Positions 16,986-25,138 of a stretch of 64,000 nt of DNA are shown piece after piece. The position numbers were made by a program, and so were the translations under genes. The notes under the pieces were generated by a model that saw nothing but the letters and a program-made list of their open reading frames with translations, did no database searches and was not told where the DNA came from. Within the stretch, counting starts at the first letter, position 1, and the number at the start of each line of letters is the position of its first letter. Source of the stretch: Novosphingobium percolationis (GTDB taxonomy: Bacteria > Pseudomonadota > Alphaproteobacteria > Sphingomonadales > Sphingomonadaceae); the NCBI RefSeq assembly GCF_020179425.1, contig NZ_JAILYM010000001.1, positions 248,001 to 312,000 on the forward strand, given 5' to 3'.

Positions 16986-17882
16986 TCAGAGCTTGAGCAT
17001 GGCGGTCACCGAAACCACGTGTTCTCGATAATCGTAAAAAGCGACGTTCGAACGGCGATCAACGTAGCGGGCCTGCGGTCGCAACGTCACTCCCGCGATC
17101 ACGGGAACTTCCAGCCCCGCGCTGAAGGTCGAGCGCGTCTCGTGCCGGGCCTCGTCGAGCGTGGGCCATGGGGCAAGATAGTCCCGGTTCTGGAAGGCAT
17201 AGCCAGCCCGCGCCTTCCACACCGACTTGCCGACATGGATCGGGATCTGCACGCGCACGCTCGCCTGCACCCCATCGAAGCGGTACTGCGCGGCGCGGGT
17301 GCGCTCGTGATCGCCGCGCACGGCGATGGCGACGTAGCCCTTGCGCTTGGCGAAGAAGCGATAGGCATCGGCACCCAGCGTCAGCGTCGTCGCATCGAGC
17401 GGGTCGACCTCGACGAAATCCTTGCGCTGGTATGTTCCCGCCAGGCGTACGAACAGGTTGCGGCTGACGAAGGCCGACAGCGAGGGCGAGGCGGTGTGAA
17501 TGTCCAGATAGCGCTTGCTACCAAGCAGCACGTGACTGAACTGGTAGTCGGCTCCGGACATGGCTTTGCCGAAGCGGCGCGAAATCCCCGCCGACAGGGC
17601 GTGGATGGTGATGTTGACATCCGACAGTTGGGCATTGCGCTCGTCGTCCAGACTGTAGCCAAGGCGTAACGTCGTCGCCTTGCTCTCAATCGGGGTTATT
17701 GCGACCGCGCCTTGCAGCAGTAGGGCGTAGTCACCGCGTCGCGTGGGAATGTCGGCCTCTTCGACCGAAATGTTGCTATCGTACTGAGCGCCGGCGGCGA
17801 ATGTGGCACTGACCGGGCTTCGGGCAGGCGCAAGCGATGGCCACAGGGCAAGACCTGCGGCGAGGAACACGGCGGAGCGCAT
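16986..17882 (-). CDS. Outer-membrane beta-barrel protein (surface-lipoprotein-assembly-modifier-like)
   Basis: A 298-residue protein with a signal peptide (MRSAVFLAAGLALWPSLAPA). The mature part is a run of amphipathic strands: GAQYDSNISVEEAD near the start, TTLRLGYSLDDERNAQ, SAGISRRFGKAMSGADYQFS, RLAGTYQRKDF, YAFQNRDYLAP, and an ending VSVTAMLKL. The YDSN opening and strand pattern resemble the barrel of DUF560/Slam-type proteins, but the TPR part usual in Slam is missing, so a transport role is not shown. Neighbours are an acidic secreted protein upstream and an RTX protein downstream. Confidence 0.6.
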   Translation of the reverse strand: MRSAVFLAAGLALWPSLAPARSPVSATFAAGAQYDSNISVEEADIPTRRGDYALLLQGAVAITPIESKATTLRLGYSLDDERNAQLSDVNITIHALSAGISRRFGKAMSGADYQFSHVLLGSKRYLDIHTASPSLSAFVSRNLFVRLAGTYQRKDFVEVDPLDATTLTLGADAYRFFAKRKGYVAIAVRGDHERTRAAQYRFDGVQASVRVQIPIHVGKSVWKARAGYAFQNRDYLAPWPTLDEARHETRSTFSAGLEVPVIAGVTLRPQARYVDRRSNVAFYDYREHVVSVTAMLKL

Positions 17883-17956
17883 TGATGAAGGCTTCCATGG
17901 CTACGCGCCGGATGGCCTGAGGCCACCCGGCGCGCGCAATTGGCATGTCAAAGGGC

Positions 17957-18367
17957 TTAGCGCGGCTCGGCGGGGAGCGGCGCTTCGCTAGCGGCAGCCT
18001 TGTCCGCCATGCGGTCGGCTACCTGCTGCGCGGCCTGTTCGGCAGCGGTTTCGGCAGCCTGCTCGACCGGGTCGAAGCCTGCGCCCCCGGCCCCCATCGT
18101 GTAGAAGATCACGTCGGGGTTTTCGAGCGGATCGCCGCCGCCGAGGTTGCGTTCGGTTTCGCCGATGATCCCGTCATCGCCCGCGCGGGTGATCTCGACC
18201 GGATCGTCGAGCTTGACGTCGACCGGATCGACGGCGGTTTCGACAACCGGGTCAACGACTTCGATCGGCGTGTCGATGGCGACGTCTTCGCCCTCGGCAG
18301 CGTAAGCGGTGCCGGAAAGGGCAAACGCGGCCGCGAGGCCCAGAAACGATGCAGAATACTTCGTCAT
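17957..18367 (-). CDS. Acidic low-complexity secreted protein
   Basis: A 136-residue protein with a Sec signal ending AYAAEG near residue 23. The mature part is very acidic and repetitive in Val, Asp and Pro (VDPVVETAVDPVDVKLDDP), then has a glycine patch (GAGGAGFDP) and an Ala/Glu-rich helix (AAETAAEQAAQQVADRMADKAA). No family is recognised. The start at 18367 has GGGGAAG upstream. It is the first gene of the minus-strand group leading to the beta-barrel and RTX genes, and lies 74 bases from the former. Confidence 0.65.
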   Translation of the reverse strand: MTKYSASFLGLAAAFALSGTAYAAEGEDVAIDTPIEVVDPVVETAVDPVDVKLDDPVEITRAGDDGIIGETERNLGGGDPLENPDVIFYTMGAGGAGFDPVEQAAETAAEQAAQQVADRMADKAAASEAPLPAEPR

Positions 18368-18492
18368 GATCTTCCCCTGATCATTAAGGTGGTCCACTTC
18401 CCCCGGACCTTGACTTGAACAGTATCATTGCGACGCGTCTGGGGCACGAACAAACAATTTCGTGCATTCAACATGTTGATCGGCAAGGCGCA

Positions 18493-18807
18493 TTAAAAAC
18501 GTATGTCGAGTTGGCAGGATTCGCCTTCGGTCAGGCCTTCGGCCTTGCGAACAGCGGCCTTGACCGGGACGATCCAGCCGGTGTCCTTCGAAGGGAAGGC
18601 CGATGTGGCCCAGGTGCTGTCGCCCACCGTGACTTCCACCTTCACCGAGCCCCAGCCCGCACGGCGCCCGCTTTCGAGCCTGCGCATCAGCGCGGTGGCG
18701 GAGAGCGCCTCGCCCGCCGGGCCGTCGATGGTGACGAAGAACCAGGCCACGCCGTTGCCGCTGGTCCAGCGCCACAGCGCGACGGTGAGGGTGTGCGCCT
18801 CGTTCAT
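18493..18807 (-). CDS. DUF1905-domain protein
   Basis: A 104-residue protein that is one DUF1905 domain: WFFVTIDGPAGEALSATALM, GWGSVKVEVTVGDSTWATSAF, then WIVPVKAAVRKAEGLTEGE. The domain is a small beta-barrel of unknown function that is often found beside YdeI-like proteins. Its ATG overlaps the stop of the upstream cyclophilin gene (ATGA), so its translation is coupled to that gene. Confidence 0.85.
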   Translation of the reverse strand: MNEAHTLTVALWRWTSGNGVAWFFVTIDGPAGEALSATALMRRLESGRRAGWGSVKVEVTVGDSTWATSAFPSKDTGWIVPVKAAVRKAEGLTEGESCQLDIRF

Positions 18808-19805
18808 CTTGGCGCGCGGCGGATGGGCACGGGCACGTTGCAGATGTCCGCACCGCCTGCAGGCCGGATGAAGAAGGGATCGCGCCGGTTGGCGCGCGCA
18901 TCGGCATAGCGCACGAAGCTGGCACTTTCGGTGGAAAGATACTGGTAGGCCGGCAGGCCGGGGACTTCTTTGCCGAGGCGGATTGCACGGATGGGCACGC
19001 GCTCCTCGGCCTTTGCATAGAAGCCCAGCTGGCCGGTGCCGCGGGGGAGGGAGGACAGGTGTTCGATGCCTTCGATCACGCGCCCGACGAGCGCGATGTT
19101 GCGATCGAGATGGCGCGGCGGCGTGCCGATGACGGCATAGAGTTCCGCGCCCGAGCCGGTGTCGGGCGGCATGGCGCGGCCTACGCCGATCATGCCGTAG
19201 CAGTGGATAGGCCAATAGAGATTTGGACGGTCCGCAGGGAGTTCTACCTCGCCGTGAGTATCGTCACTACGCGTTCCAGCCAGCGGCCATCCGCGCCAAA
19301 ATGCTACCGCATCTGCATATCCATCTCTTTTGGAAATGGGCCAAGGATTTGGGAAATTGAAATGAGCCATTCCTTGAGCAGACCTGAGGATTTGATATGT
19401 CACGGGCGTCAGGTATCGCTCCTGCGGAATTGCCGTCAGCCCCTCTAAAAGCGGCTTCGCCTTAGCCTTGTCCTCCGCCTCGGCATCGCCCCACTGCACG
19501 ACGTAATTGTCCTGCACGCGGTTCACGCTCGTGTCGTCCCACCAGTGCGCGGCGGCGAGCTTGCGGATGTTGCCGATCCAGCCTTGCGAGAAAGGCGGCG
19601 GCATCAACTGGATCACCACCCGGCGCGCCTTGCCCGAGGCATCGGGCGCAAGGTCCATCACCAGCAGGTCATGCGCGTCAATCGCGGTCCAGTCCGCAGC
19701 AGGCGCCTGCGCCACGATCTCGGCCGGGGCGAGCGGGGCGGGAACGGCCGCGAACAAGGCGGCGGGAGCGGCGAGCAGCGCGGCGCCGACGAGAAAGTGC
19801 TTCAT
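18804..19805 (-). CDS. Secreted cyclophilin-type peptidyl-prolyl isomerase
   Basis: A 333-residue protein with a Sec signal (ALLAAPAALFAAVPA). Cyclophilin marks include WIGNIRKLAAAHWWDDTSVNRVQDNYVVQWGD near residues 75-105 and, later, CYGMIGVGRAMPPDTGSGAELYAVIG, where the family's active-site strands lie. It should isomerise proline bonds of exported proteins. About 180 bases inside the gene (19258-19440) are much richer in A and T than the rest and encode an insertion-like stretch between cyclophilin strands. The reading frame remains open through it. Confidence 0.85.
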   Translation of the reverse strand: MKHFLVGAALLAAPAALFAAVPAPLAPAEIVAQAPAADWTAIDAHDLLVMDLAPDASGKARRVVIQLMPPPFSQGWIGNIRKLAAAHWWDDTSVNRVQDNYVVQWGDAEAEDKAKAKPLLEGLTAIPQERYLTPVTYQILRSAQGMAHFNFPNPWPISKRDGYADAVAFWRGWPLAGTRSDDTHGEVELPADRPNLYWPIHCYGMIGVGRAMPPDTGSGAELYAVIGTPPRHLDRNIALVGRVIEGIEHLSSLPRGTGQLGFYAKAEERVPIRAIRLGKEVPGLPAYQYLSTESASFVRYADARANRRDPFFIRPAGGADICNVPVPIRRAPR

Positions 19806-19879
19806 AAGCCGGTTGTGCCACCACCGACGCTCTTGCGAAAGCCACCCCATGCCGCTAACGCCCGCCTTCCAGTGCATGC

Positions 19880-19970
19880 GGAGCGGTGGCCGAGTGGTCG
19901 AAGGCGCTCGCCTGGAAAGTGAGTATACGTCAAAAGCGTATCGAGGGTTCGAATCCCTCCCGCTCCGCCA
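19880..19970 (+). tRNA. tRNA-Ser (anticodon GGA)
   Basis: A 91-base tRNA with CCA encoded. The acceptor stem GGAGCGG pairs with CCGCTCC. The anticodon loop CTGGAAA gives GGA at 19914-19916, a long class II variable arm (GTATACG...CGTATC) is present, and the T-arm has GGTTCGAATCC. It reads UCC and UCU serine codons. A lower-GC segment begins close after its 3' end, a common place for integrated elements. Confidence 0.97.
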
Positions 19971-20149
19971 GTCAATCCCTGCAAGGACCGAAAATGCAGG
20001 GTTTTCTGAAAATCTCCGCTCATCACTAACCGATGTTCTAGCCGATCCAGCGGACGGGCGACGGCGATTGCTGACGGCGCTGGTGACAGCTAAACGCGAT
20101 AGCATCCGGCTTCGGTCCATGGCCGCCAAGCGTCTAATGGGGAATCATC

Positions 20150-21466
20150 ATGGAGCAGGCCGTTCACGTCGAAGCCGTGGAGCAAGTGCTTTCCGCGATC
20201 TACCCGAGCGGGGACATGCTTCTAAGTTCGTTCATAATTCGCGAACCGGGTGCTCCAAATTGGCTTCGTCTTTCAGGAATCCGCACTGAAATTTTTGTCA
20301 GGCGTGAAGAATATACCCGAGCGGTGTTGTTCATTCGCCAAAATGGCGCTTCGTACCTTCGCGGGATTTCTGTGTTAGACCTAAGATCGCTGGTCACGTC
20401 ATTCCTCACCGAAAATTTCTGGTATATTCGCGATGGCGAACTGGGGCGGAGACACGATTGCTCATATGCCGAGCAGGTCGATCTGCCGGGGAAATTGGCA
20501 TTGGCGGACGCGTTGTCAAAATCAGCGCTGTTCAAGCCAGTAAACGCACTAACGCTGTGTCCGCTGATCCCGATTCGCGTTGAATTGAAATTCGAGTGCC
20601 CACGCTTCTTCCTCGCTTCGACAACCGACCTTTCAACTGATCAATTGCCCGCAGGCGTTCAGACCAAAGACCTTGATCCACCCTGTTTTCCCCCAATAGC
20701 CCGGTGGGAGGGCATCAAAAAGCCAACGGGGAGTTGGCTCGGAGTGCGATCCCCGTTGCTTCAAGTGTCAACGAAGATTGCATCGGCCATTCTTGGCGCG
20801 GTGGCGCTAACGTCTATACCGCGTGAGCGATATTCGCATTCTCAGCGCAAAATGTTCGGGGGGCATTGCACCTTCTCGGGCGGCAATTGTATCGTGTCTA
20901 TGGGCGATGCTCCCCACACGCCGCCATTGATGAATGATATCGTGCTGACTACCGACGATCATACGTGGTTGGCGCGATTGGCAGAACTTGTTGATGCCGA
21001 CGATCTCCATTCGCGCAAGCGCGTCCGGGCGTTGGAATATTTTTATAGAGCTTGGTTCCTTGATCCGCGTGAGCGTTTCTCGCTGCTATGTATGTCGCTA
21101 GATTCACTAGTCGGCGTGAAGGAACGGCACACCGCTGCTGCGGTGAAGTTTGTGCGCGACACGATTAACACTTCAATCCCAGAAGATCGGCTTCGGCTCC
21201 TGATGCGTGTTAGAGGCGCTGTGATCCACGGTGCTGCCCCGGACGTGTATGATTCTCAACACTATGAACAATACTATCTGAACTACGAGACTGATCCCAT
21301 TCTCGACATAGAGTTGATAGTCGCCAAATGCCTTCGCGCTGACATTTTTGGCGATGGTTTAAAATGCCATGCTGATCCGCACGCGGACCTTGTCGCAGAC
21401 ATGCAAGCGCGGGGTCACTTACCCTTTCGGCTTGATGATCGCTGTATCATTCCGTGGGATATTTAG
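20150..21466 (+). CDS. HEPN-domain-like protein of unknown function
   Basis: A 438-residue protein with clearly lower GC than the chromosome around it. No enzyme domain is recognised in the first 290 residues. The C-terminal part (RALEYFYRAWFLDPRERFSLLCMS, then LLMRVRGAVIHGAAPD near residues 350-365) looks like an Apea-type HEPN helical domain, and RGAVIH fits its R-X4-H motif, which in many HEPN proteins forms an RNase site. The ATG has GGGGA upstream. It is the first gene after tRNA-Ser and faces the broken ATPase gene, 23 bases away. A defence or toxin role is inferred only. Confidence 0.55.
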   Translation: MEQAVHVEAVEQVLSAIYPSGDMLLSSFIIREPGAPNWLRLSGIRTEIFVRREEYTRAVLFIRQNGASYLRGISVLDLRSLVTSFLTENFWYIRDGELGRRHDCSYAEQVDLPGKLALADALSKSALFKPVNALTLCPLIPIRVELKFECPRFFLASTTDLSTDQLPAGVQTKDLDPPCFPPIARWEGIKKPTGSWLGVRSPLLQVSTKIASAILGAVALTSIPRERYSHSQRKMFGGHCTFSGGNCIVSMGDAPHTPPLMNDIVLTTDDHTWLARLAELVDADDLHSRKRVRALEYFYRAWFLDPRERFSLLCMSLDSLVGVKERHTAAAVKFVRDTINTSIPEDRLRLLMRVRGAVIHGAAPDVYDSQHYEQYYLNYETDPILDIELIVAKCLRADIFGDGLKCHADPHADLVADMQARGHLPFRLDDRCIIPWDI

Positions 21467-21489
21467 GTCATTCTTTGAATGAAGCGCTA

Positions 21490-23127
21490 TTAGTGAGGTC
21501 TCGCTATGATTGACACCACAGCTACGGTTGACGCGGTCGCTTCGGCGCAAAGTGCGGCAAGTTGCCGGGTTGCCGTTCGGCGGTGCTGTAAATTGAGCGC
21601 GAGCGCCAGCGATGCCCTGTGGTGTGCGCGGACTTCCTTATAGCTTTCGCCGGGGAAGACGTATCCGATATACGCTTCTAACATGCGGTTTGCATCGGTT
21701 CTTACATACCTCTTCGCGGCTTCAGATTTTTGAACAAGTTGATCTCGCTGATATTCAAGATCTTTCTTTTGCCTTTCAAAGGCAATGATTGATCCCTGGC
21801 AATCATTGCGCTGCCGTTCCGCTTGCCGTTTTTGCTCTTTTGCCCTTTCTCGAGAAGCTTCCTTGGCCGCGATATCCTCGATGGGATTGCTTGCTAGCTC
21901 TTTAGATATTTCTTGGAGATCCGCATCGAGCCTCTGAATCTCCCCCTCGAGTCGTCGCAAGTCTTCCTGATTTCGTTCAAAGTCGCTCCATGCGCGCTTG
22001 CTTTTCTCGACCAGGGTTCCGAGGGCCGTGCTCGTGGTCATCACGCGCGACATAACCACCTGGTCTCCGGCGGTTTCAAGGAGCGCCTTGATTTTCTCGT
22101 ACTCGGGGCTGCCCTGAGCGATTGGGCGACCGCACACGCACATTTCATCTTCTAAAAGTTCATCTACGAACTTCTGATCATAGGGTGCAGGTAGTCGTCC
22201 ACGCGTGTCTTCGTTTCGGATGACATTGCCGGCTTCCTCGACGAGCTCCTCGGCCAAGACTGACGTCGCGAACGTACGCATCCAGCTGTCAGCTCGCTGT
22301 GAAGCCTTCGCCTTTTCGACTTCCTTCTGTCGAATATCGGCCTCGATACGGGCTCTACGCGCCTGGGCTTCTTTCGCAGGCTTAGCGCCTGCAAGTTCTT
22401 GATTGAGGCGCTGAATGCGGTCTTCTGCAGCTTCAATCTCTTGTTCAAACTTTGTGACCTGCTCTCGATATTGAGAGATTCTTGCGTCGGCCTTCTCAAT
22501 GGCGGCTTCGGCTGCTTGCGCATCCTCGCTAGTATTATCAGATGCTTGGCGCTTATAGTCAGCCATTACCTTGGACAAGTCGTCGAGAGCCATCCGAGCG
22601 ACCGTCGAGCCCAGGATACCCTTCACTGCCTCGCCAAATTTTTTGGCCCCGGTTGAACCAGTATATCGGCTAGTGGCCTCCCCGTAAAAAAAGAAATGTG
22701 GAGCCATCTCTTTAGGGATAACCGAGTTGATGAAGCGATCAGGACGGTCCTTGGCGCTCGGAACCTCGGCACCGTTATCGATTTCACTCAGGCGAAGCGG
22801 CCTAGTTTCACGTCGAGGCTGATCATAGGTTCTGGAGGCGCGATAGGTTTTTCCCTCGTGCCTGAAATCAATCTCAACGGTTGTGGTGGTGGCACCGTCT
22901 TTTTGCGCTGCAAATTTGTTGACGAGCCGTTCGGGGTCCTCAAATTCGCTGGGGGCAGGCAAAATGTCGAAAAAGCACCAGTTTATGGCCGCCAATAGAC
23001 TCGTTTTCCCAACGCCGTTTTCAGCCCTAATAAGGGTGACGTTCCTCTCTGGGTCAGTTGAGACAAGAAAGGAGTTCTCACCGTAAAAGCTGCGCCAATT
23101 TTCGATACGAATATATTCTATTTGCAT
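21490..23127 (-). pseudogene. SMC/DndD-like AAA ATPase with zinc hook, C-terminal ATPase lobe missing
   Basis: The 545-residue reading frame starts like a DndD/Rad50-type ATPase: IEYIRIENWRSFYGENSF, then Walker A in AENGVGKTSLLAAINWCFF near residue 38. Long coiled coils follow (about 200-290 and 370-500) around a hook CVCG near residue 345. A complete protein would return to an ABC lobe with a signature motif and Walker B. Here it ends about 60 residues past the coil in a tail (YKEVRAHHRASLALALNLQ onward) that lacks both and has higher GC than the rest. I infer fusion to unrelated sequence by deletion. ATPase function is then unlikely. It is directly preceded by a 66-residue partner gene. Confidence 0.7.
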
Positions 23128-23129
23128 GA

Positions 23130-23330
23130 TCAGAGGCGGTCCACGTTGTTGTCTATGATCTTCTTTACTTCCCCGGGAATCCCTCGGGCGGTTTCCCCAT
23201 TGAGAAAATAATTGCCTCTCACCTTATCGACGATTTGACGGATGAGTTTGTCTAACTCCCTGACATCAAACCCTTCTTTTTTGCCGGGGCTATCCTCATC
23301 GCCTATTCCGCTCATGCCCACTCCGCTCAT
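23130..23330 (-). CDS. Small protein coupled to the DndD-like ATPase
   Basis: A 66-residue protein (or 61 if it begins at the ATG at 23315, which has the better GGAG spacing). It is charged and helical (GFDVRELDKLIRQIVDKVRG) and has no signal peptide. It ends two bases before the ATPase start, so the pair is one operon. Small proteins in this position accompany ATPases in several DNA-modification and defence loci; I cannot assign it to one of them. Confidence 0.55.
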   Translation of the reverse strand: MSGVGMSGIGDEDSPGKKEGFDVRELDKLIRQIVDKVRGNYFLNGETARGIPGEVKKIIDNNVDRL

Positions 23331-23611
23331 CTGAACTGGTTGCAGCTCATCCTAGATAGAAACTTGGCCCGCTTACAAGGGCGAACTGACCCACAATATG
23401 TTGGTTTCAGTTACCAATTGGTGATGGGTGCGATGCCGTGTCTGGGACTATGGTCCGCGCCAGCGCATTTGAACCGATTTGAGCCCCGCAATCCGAGGCT
23501 GCCGGCTTCACACGTTCATGCTCCACAGGGGGCTGAGGTCAAGGAGTTAGGACCGTTCGATCATAGGTTCTCTCCCACCGCCACTTACTCAAATTCAAAT
23601 ATCTCGATATC
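23331..23611. other. Spacer of 281 bases without a supported gene
   Basis: This stretch lies between the small-protein gene and the IS6 element. It has intermediate GC. A 109-codon frame crosses it and runs into the IS left end; its composition and lack of a ribosome binding site argue against a gene. I see no inverted repeats, att-like copy of the tRNA end or promoter that I can defend. Confidence 0.5.
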
Positions 23612-24438
23612 GGGTGCTGTCAAAGCAAACTGGCTGGCGGGGCAGGGCGGTGGTAGCTGGCTGGAATGAGCAAGTCCGCCAACCCGTTCCGCTATTTCAA
23701 CTCGTCCCCTGAGATCATCCGGCTCGCGGTGTTGATGTACGTGCGCTTCCCGCTGTCGTTGCGGAACGTCGAAGACCTGCTGTTTGAGCGCGGCATCGAC
23801 GTTTGCCACGAGACGGTACGGTTGTGGTGGAACAGGTTCGGTCCGCTGTTTGCAGCCGATATCCGTAGACAGCGGGTGAACCGGATGCGTGGTTTCCGGC
23901 ACTGGCGTTGGCACCTCGACGAGATGTACGTGAAGCTGAACGGCGAGATGGTCTACCTCTGGCGCGCCGTTGACCACGAGGGCGAGGTTCTGGAGAGTTT
24001 TGTCACCAGAAAACGGGACAAAACTGCGGCTTTGACCTTCATGAAGAAGGCGCTGAAGCGGCATGGAAAGGCCGAAACCATCGTCACCGACGGGCTGCGT
24101 TCCTACCCCGCGGCGATGCGAGAACTGGGAAATGAGGGACGACGCGAAGTCGGTCGGCACCTCAACAATCGCGCGGAAAATTCACACCTGCCGTTCCGAC
24201 GACGAGAGCGGGCAATGCTGCGGTTTCGGCAGATGAAGTCGCTGCAGAAATTCGCCTCGGTCCATGCCTCCATCCACAATCACTTTTTTCAGGAACGCCA
24301 CCTCGTCGACCGACAAACCTTCAAGCTCCGCCGCTCGACCGCGCTGGTCGAGTGGCAGTCGCTTGTAGCCTGAAGTTTAGATGCTTTTGCGCCAGCTCCG
24401 CCAAGTGGAGACAAGTTCGCATTAGACTGACAGCACCC
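23612..24438 (+). mobile_element. IS6-family insertion sequence, complete
   Basis: The element is 827 bases long and bounded by GGGTGCTGTCA at 23612 and its inverse complement TGACAGCACCC ending at 24438; beyond these 11 bases the ends differ. It holds one intact transposase gene. The flanking octamers TCGATATC (left) and ACCTCGAC (right) are different, so no 8-base target duplication remains. The right end abuts a second, 5'-truncated element of the same family, which points to a deletion next to the insertion. Confidence 0.85.
23666..24373 (+). CDS. IS6-family DDE transposase
   Basis: A 235-residue protein of normal IS6 length. It has an N-terminal helix-turn-helix part (LSLRNVEDLLFERGIDVCHETVRLW in two shorter helices) and a catalytic core with Asp85 in HLDEMYVKL, Asp142 in VTDGLRSYP and Glu171 in NRAENSHLP, the DDE triad with the usual D-E spacing. 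IS6 elements move by replicative cointegrate formation. All catalytic residues are intact, so the element may be active. Confidence 0.95.
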   Translation: MSKSANPFRYFNSSPEIIRLAVLMYVRFPLSLRNVEDLLFERGIDVCHETVRLWWNRFGPLFAADIRRQRVNRMRGFRHWRWHLDEMYVKLNGEMVYLWRAVDHEGEVLESFVTRKRDKTAALTFMKKALKRHGKAETIVTDGLRSYPAAMRELGNEGRREVGRHLNNRAENSHLPFRRRERAMLRFRQMKSLQKFASVHASIHNHFFQERHLVDRQTFKLRRSTALVEWQSLVA

Positions 24439-24899
24439 ACCTCGACGAGGTCTACGTGAAGATCAATGGCGAGATGCATTACCTCTGGCGTGCCGTTGAC
24501 CAAGAGGGTGAGGTCCTGGAATCTTACGTCACCAAGAAGCGCGACAAACAAGCCGCACTGCGGTTCATGCGCAAGGCTCTGAAGCGTCACGGCCAGGCGG
24601 AGGTCATCGTGACGGATGGCCTGCGGTCGTATCCTGCAGCGATGAAGGAACTGGGCAACGACCACCGCCGCGAGGTGGGACGCCATGCCAACAACCGGGC
24701 CGAGAACTCACACCTGCCGTTCCGACGAAGAGAGCGTGCCATGCAGCGGTTTCGGCAGATGAGGTCGCTACAGAAGTTCGCGTCCGTGCATGCTTCGATC
24801 CACAACCACTTCTCTCAGGAACGTCACCTCGTTGATCGCCAGACCTACAAGCTTCGCCGCTCGGCCGCCCTGGCCGAGTGGCAGAACCTTATGGGCTGA
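24439..24899 (+). pseudogene. IS6-family transposase fragment
   Basis: The frame opens with HLDEVYVKINGE and continues to the normal C-terminus, about 153 residues, corresponding to residue 83 onward of the complete transposase at 23666-24373. The catalytic Asp-Asp-Glu are all present but the N-terminal helix-turn-helix is lost. The two proteins differ at many positions, so this is a different element, not a partial duplicate. Confidence 0.88.
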
Positions 24900-24964
24900 G
24901 GTCGCGTGCGGCAAAGGGGGCGCTTTGTCAGGAGAGAACGTTTCGCATCAGACTGACACCTCCC
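24439..24964 (+). mobile_element. IS6-family element, 5'-truncated
   Basis: It starts directly at the right end of the complete IS, already inside the transposase gene, and ends with CGCATCAGACTGACACCTCCC at 24944-24964, which closely parallels the right end of the first element (CGCATTAGACTGACAGCACCC at 24418-24438). The left inverted repeat and the first third of the gene are absent from the window. Confidence 0.8.
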
Positions 24965-25138
24965 TGCGAAGGATTTGGACTTCATCACTGCCCTTACGAG
25001 TCGGTTCAATGATTGAAGTTATGGGGCGCCAAGAGGGAGTCAAGGCGGGAGCGTCGGCAACGCAGGTGGCCCGGTTCTTTTGGACCGTTGCTGCCCGGAG
25101 CTGGCGAGATGGTCGGGTGCGCCCGACCCTTGCCAACA

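Noticed and set aside
15783..17669. 628-codon open frame on the plus strand
   Set aside because: Antisense to the RTX and barrel genes, with the same artefact; it spans two real genes and their spacer.
23340..23669. 109-codon frame before the IS6 transposase
   Set aside because: It runs into the IS terminal repeat, lacks a ribosome binding site and looks like no known protein; it is more likely non-coding remnant DNA.
19946..24964. Search for a repeated tRNA-Ser 3' end as an island boundary
   Set aside because: I found only short matches such as AATCCCTC near 23177; nothing long enough for an att site. No integrase gene is present either.
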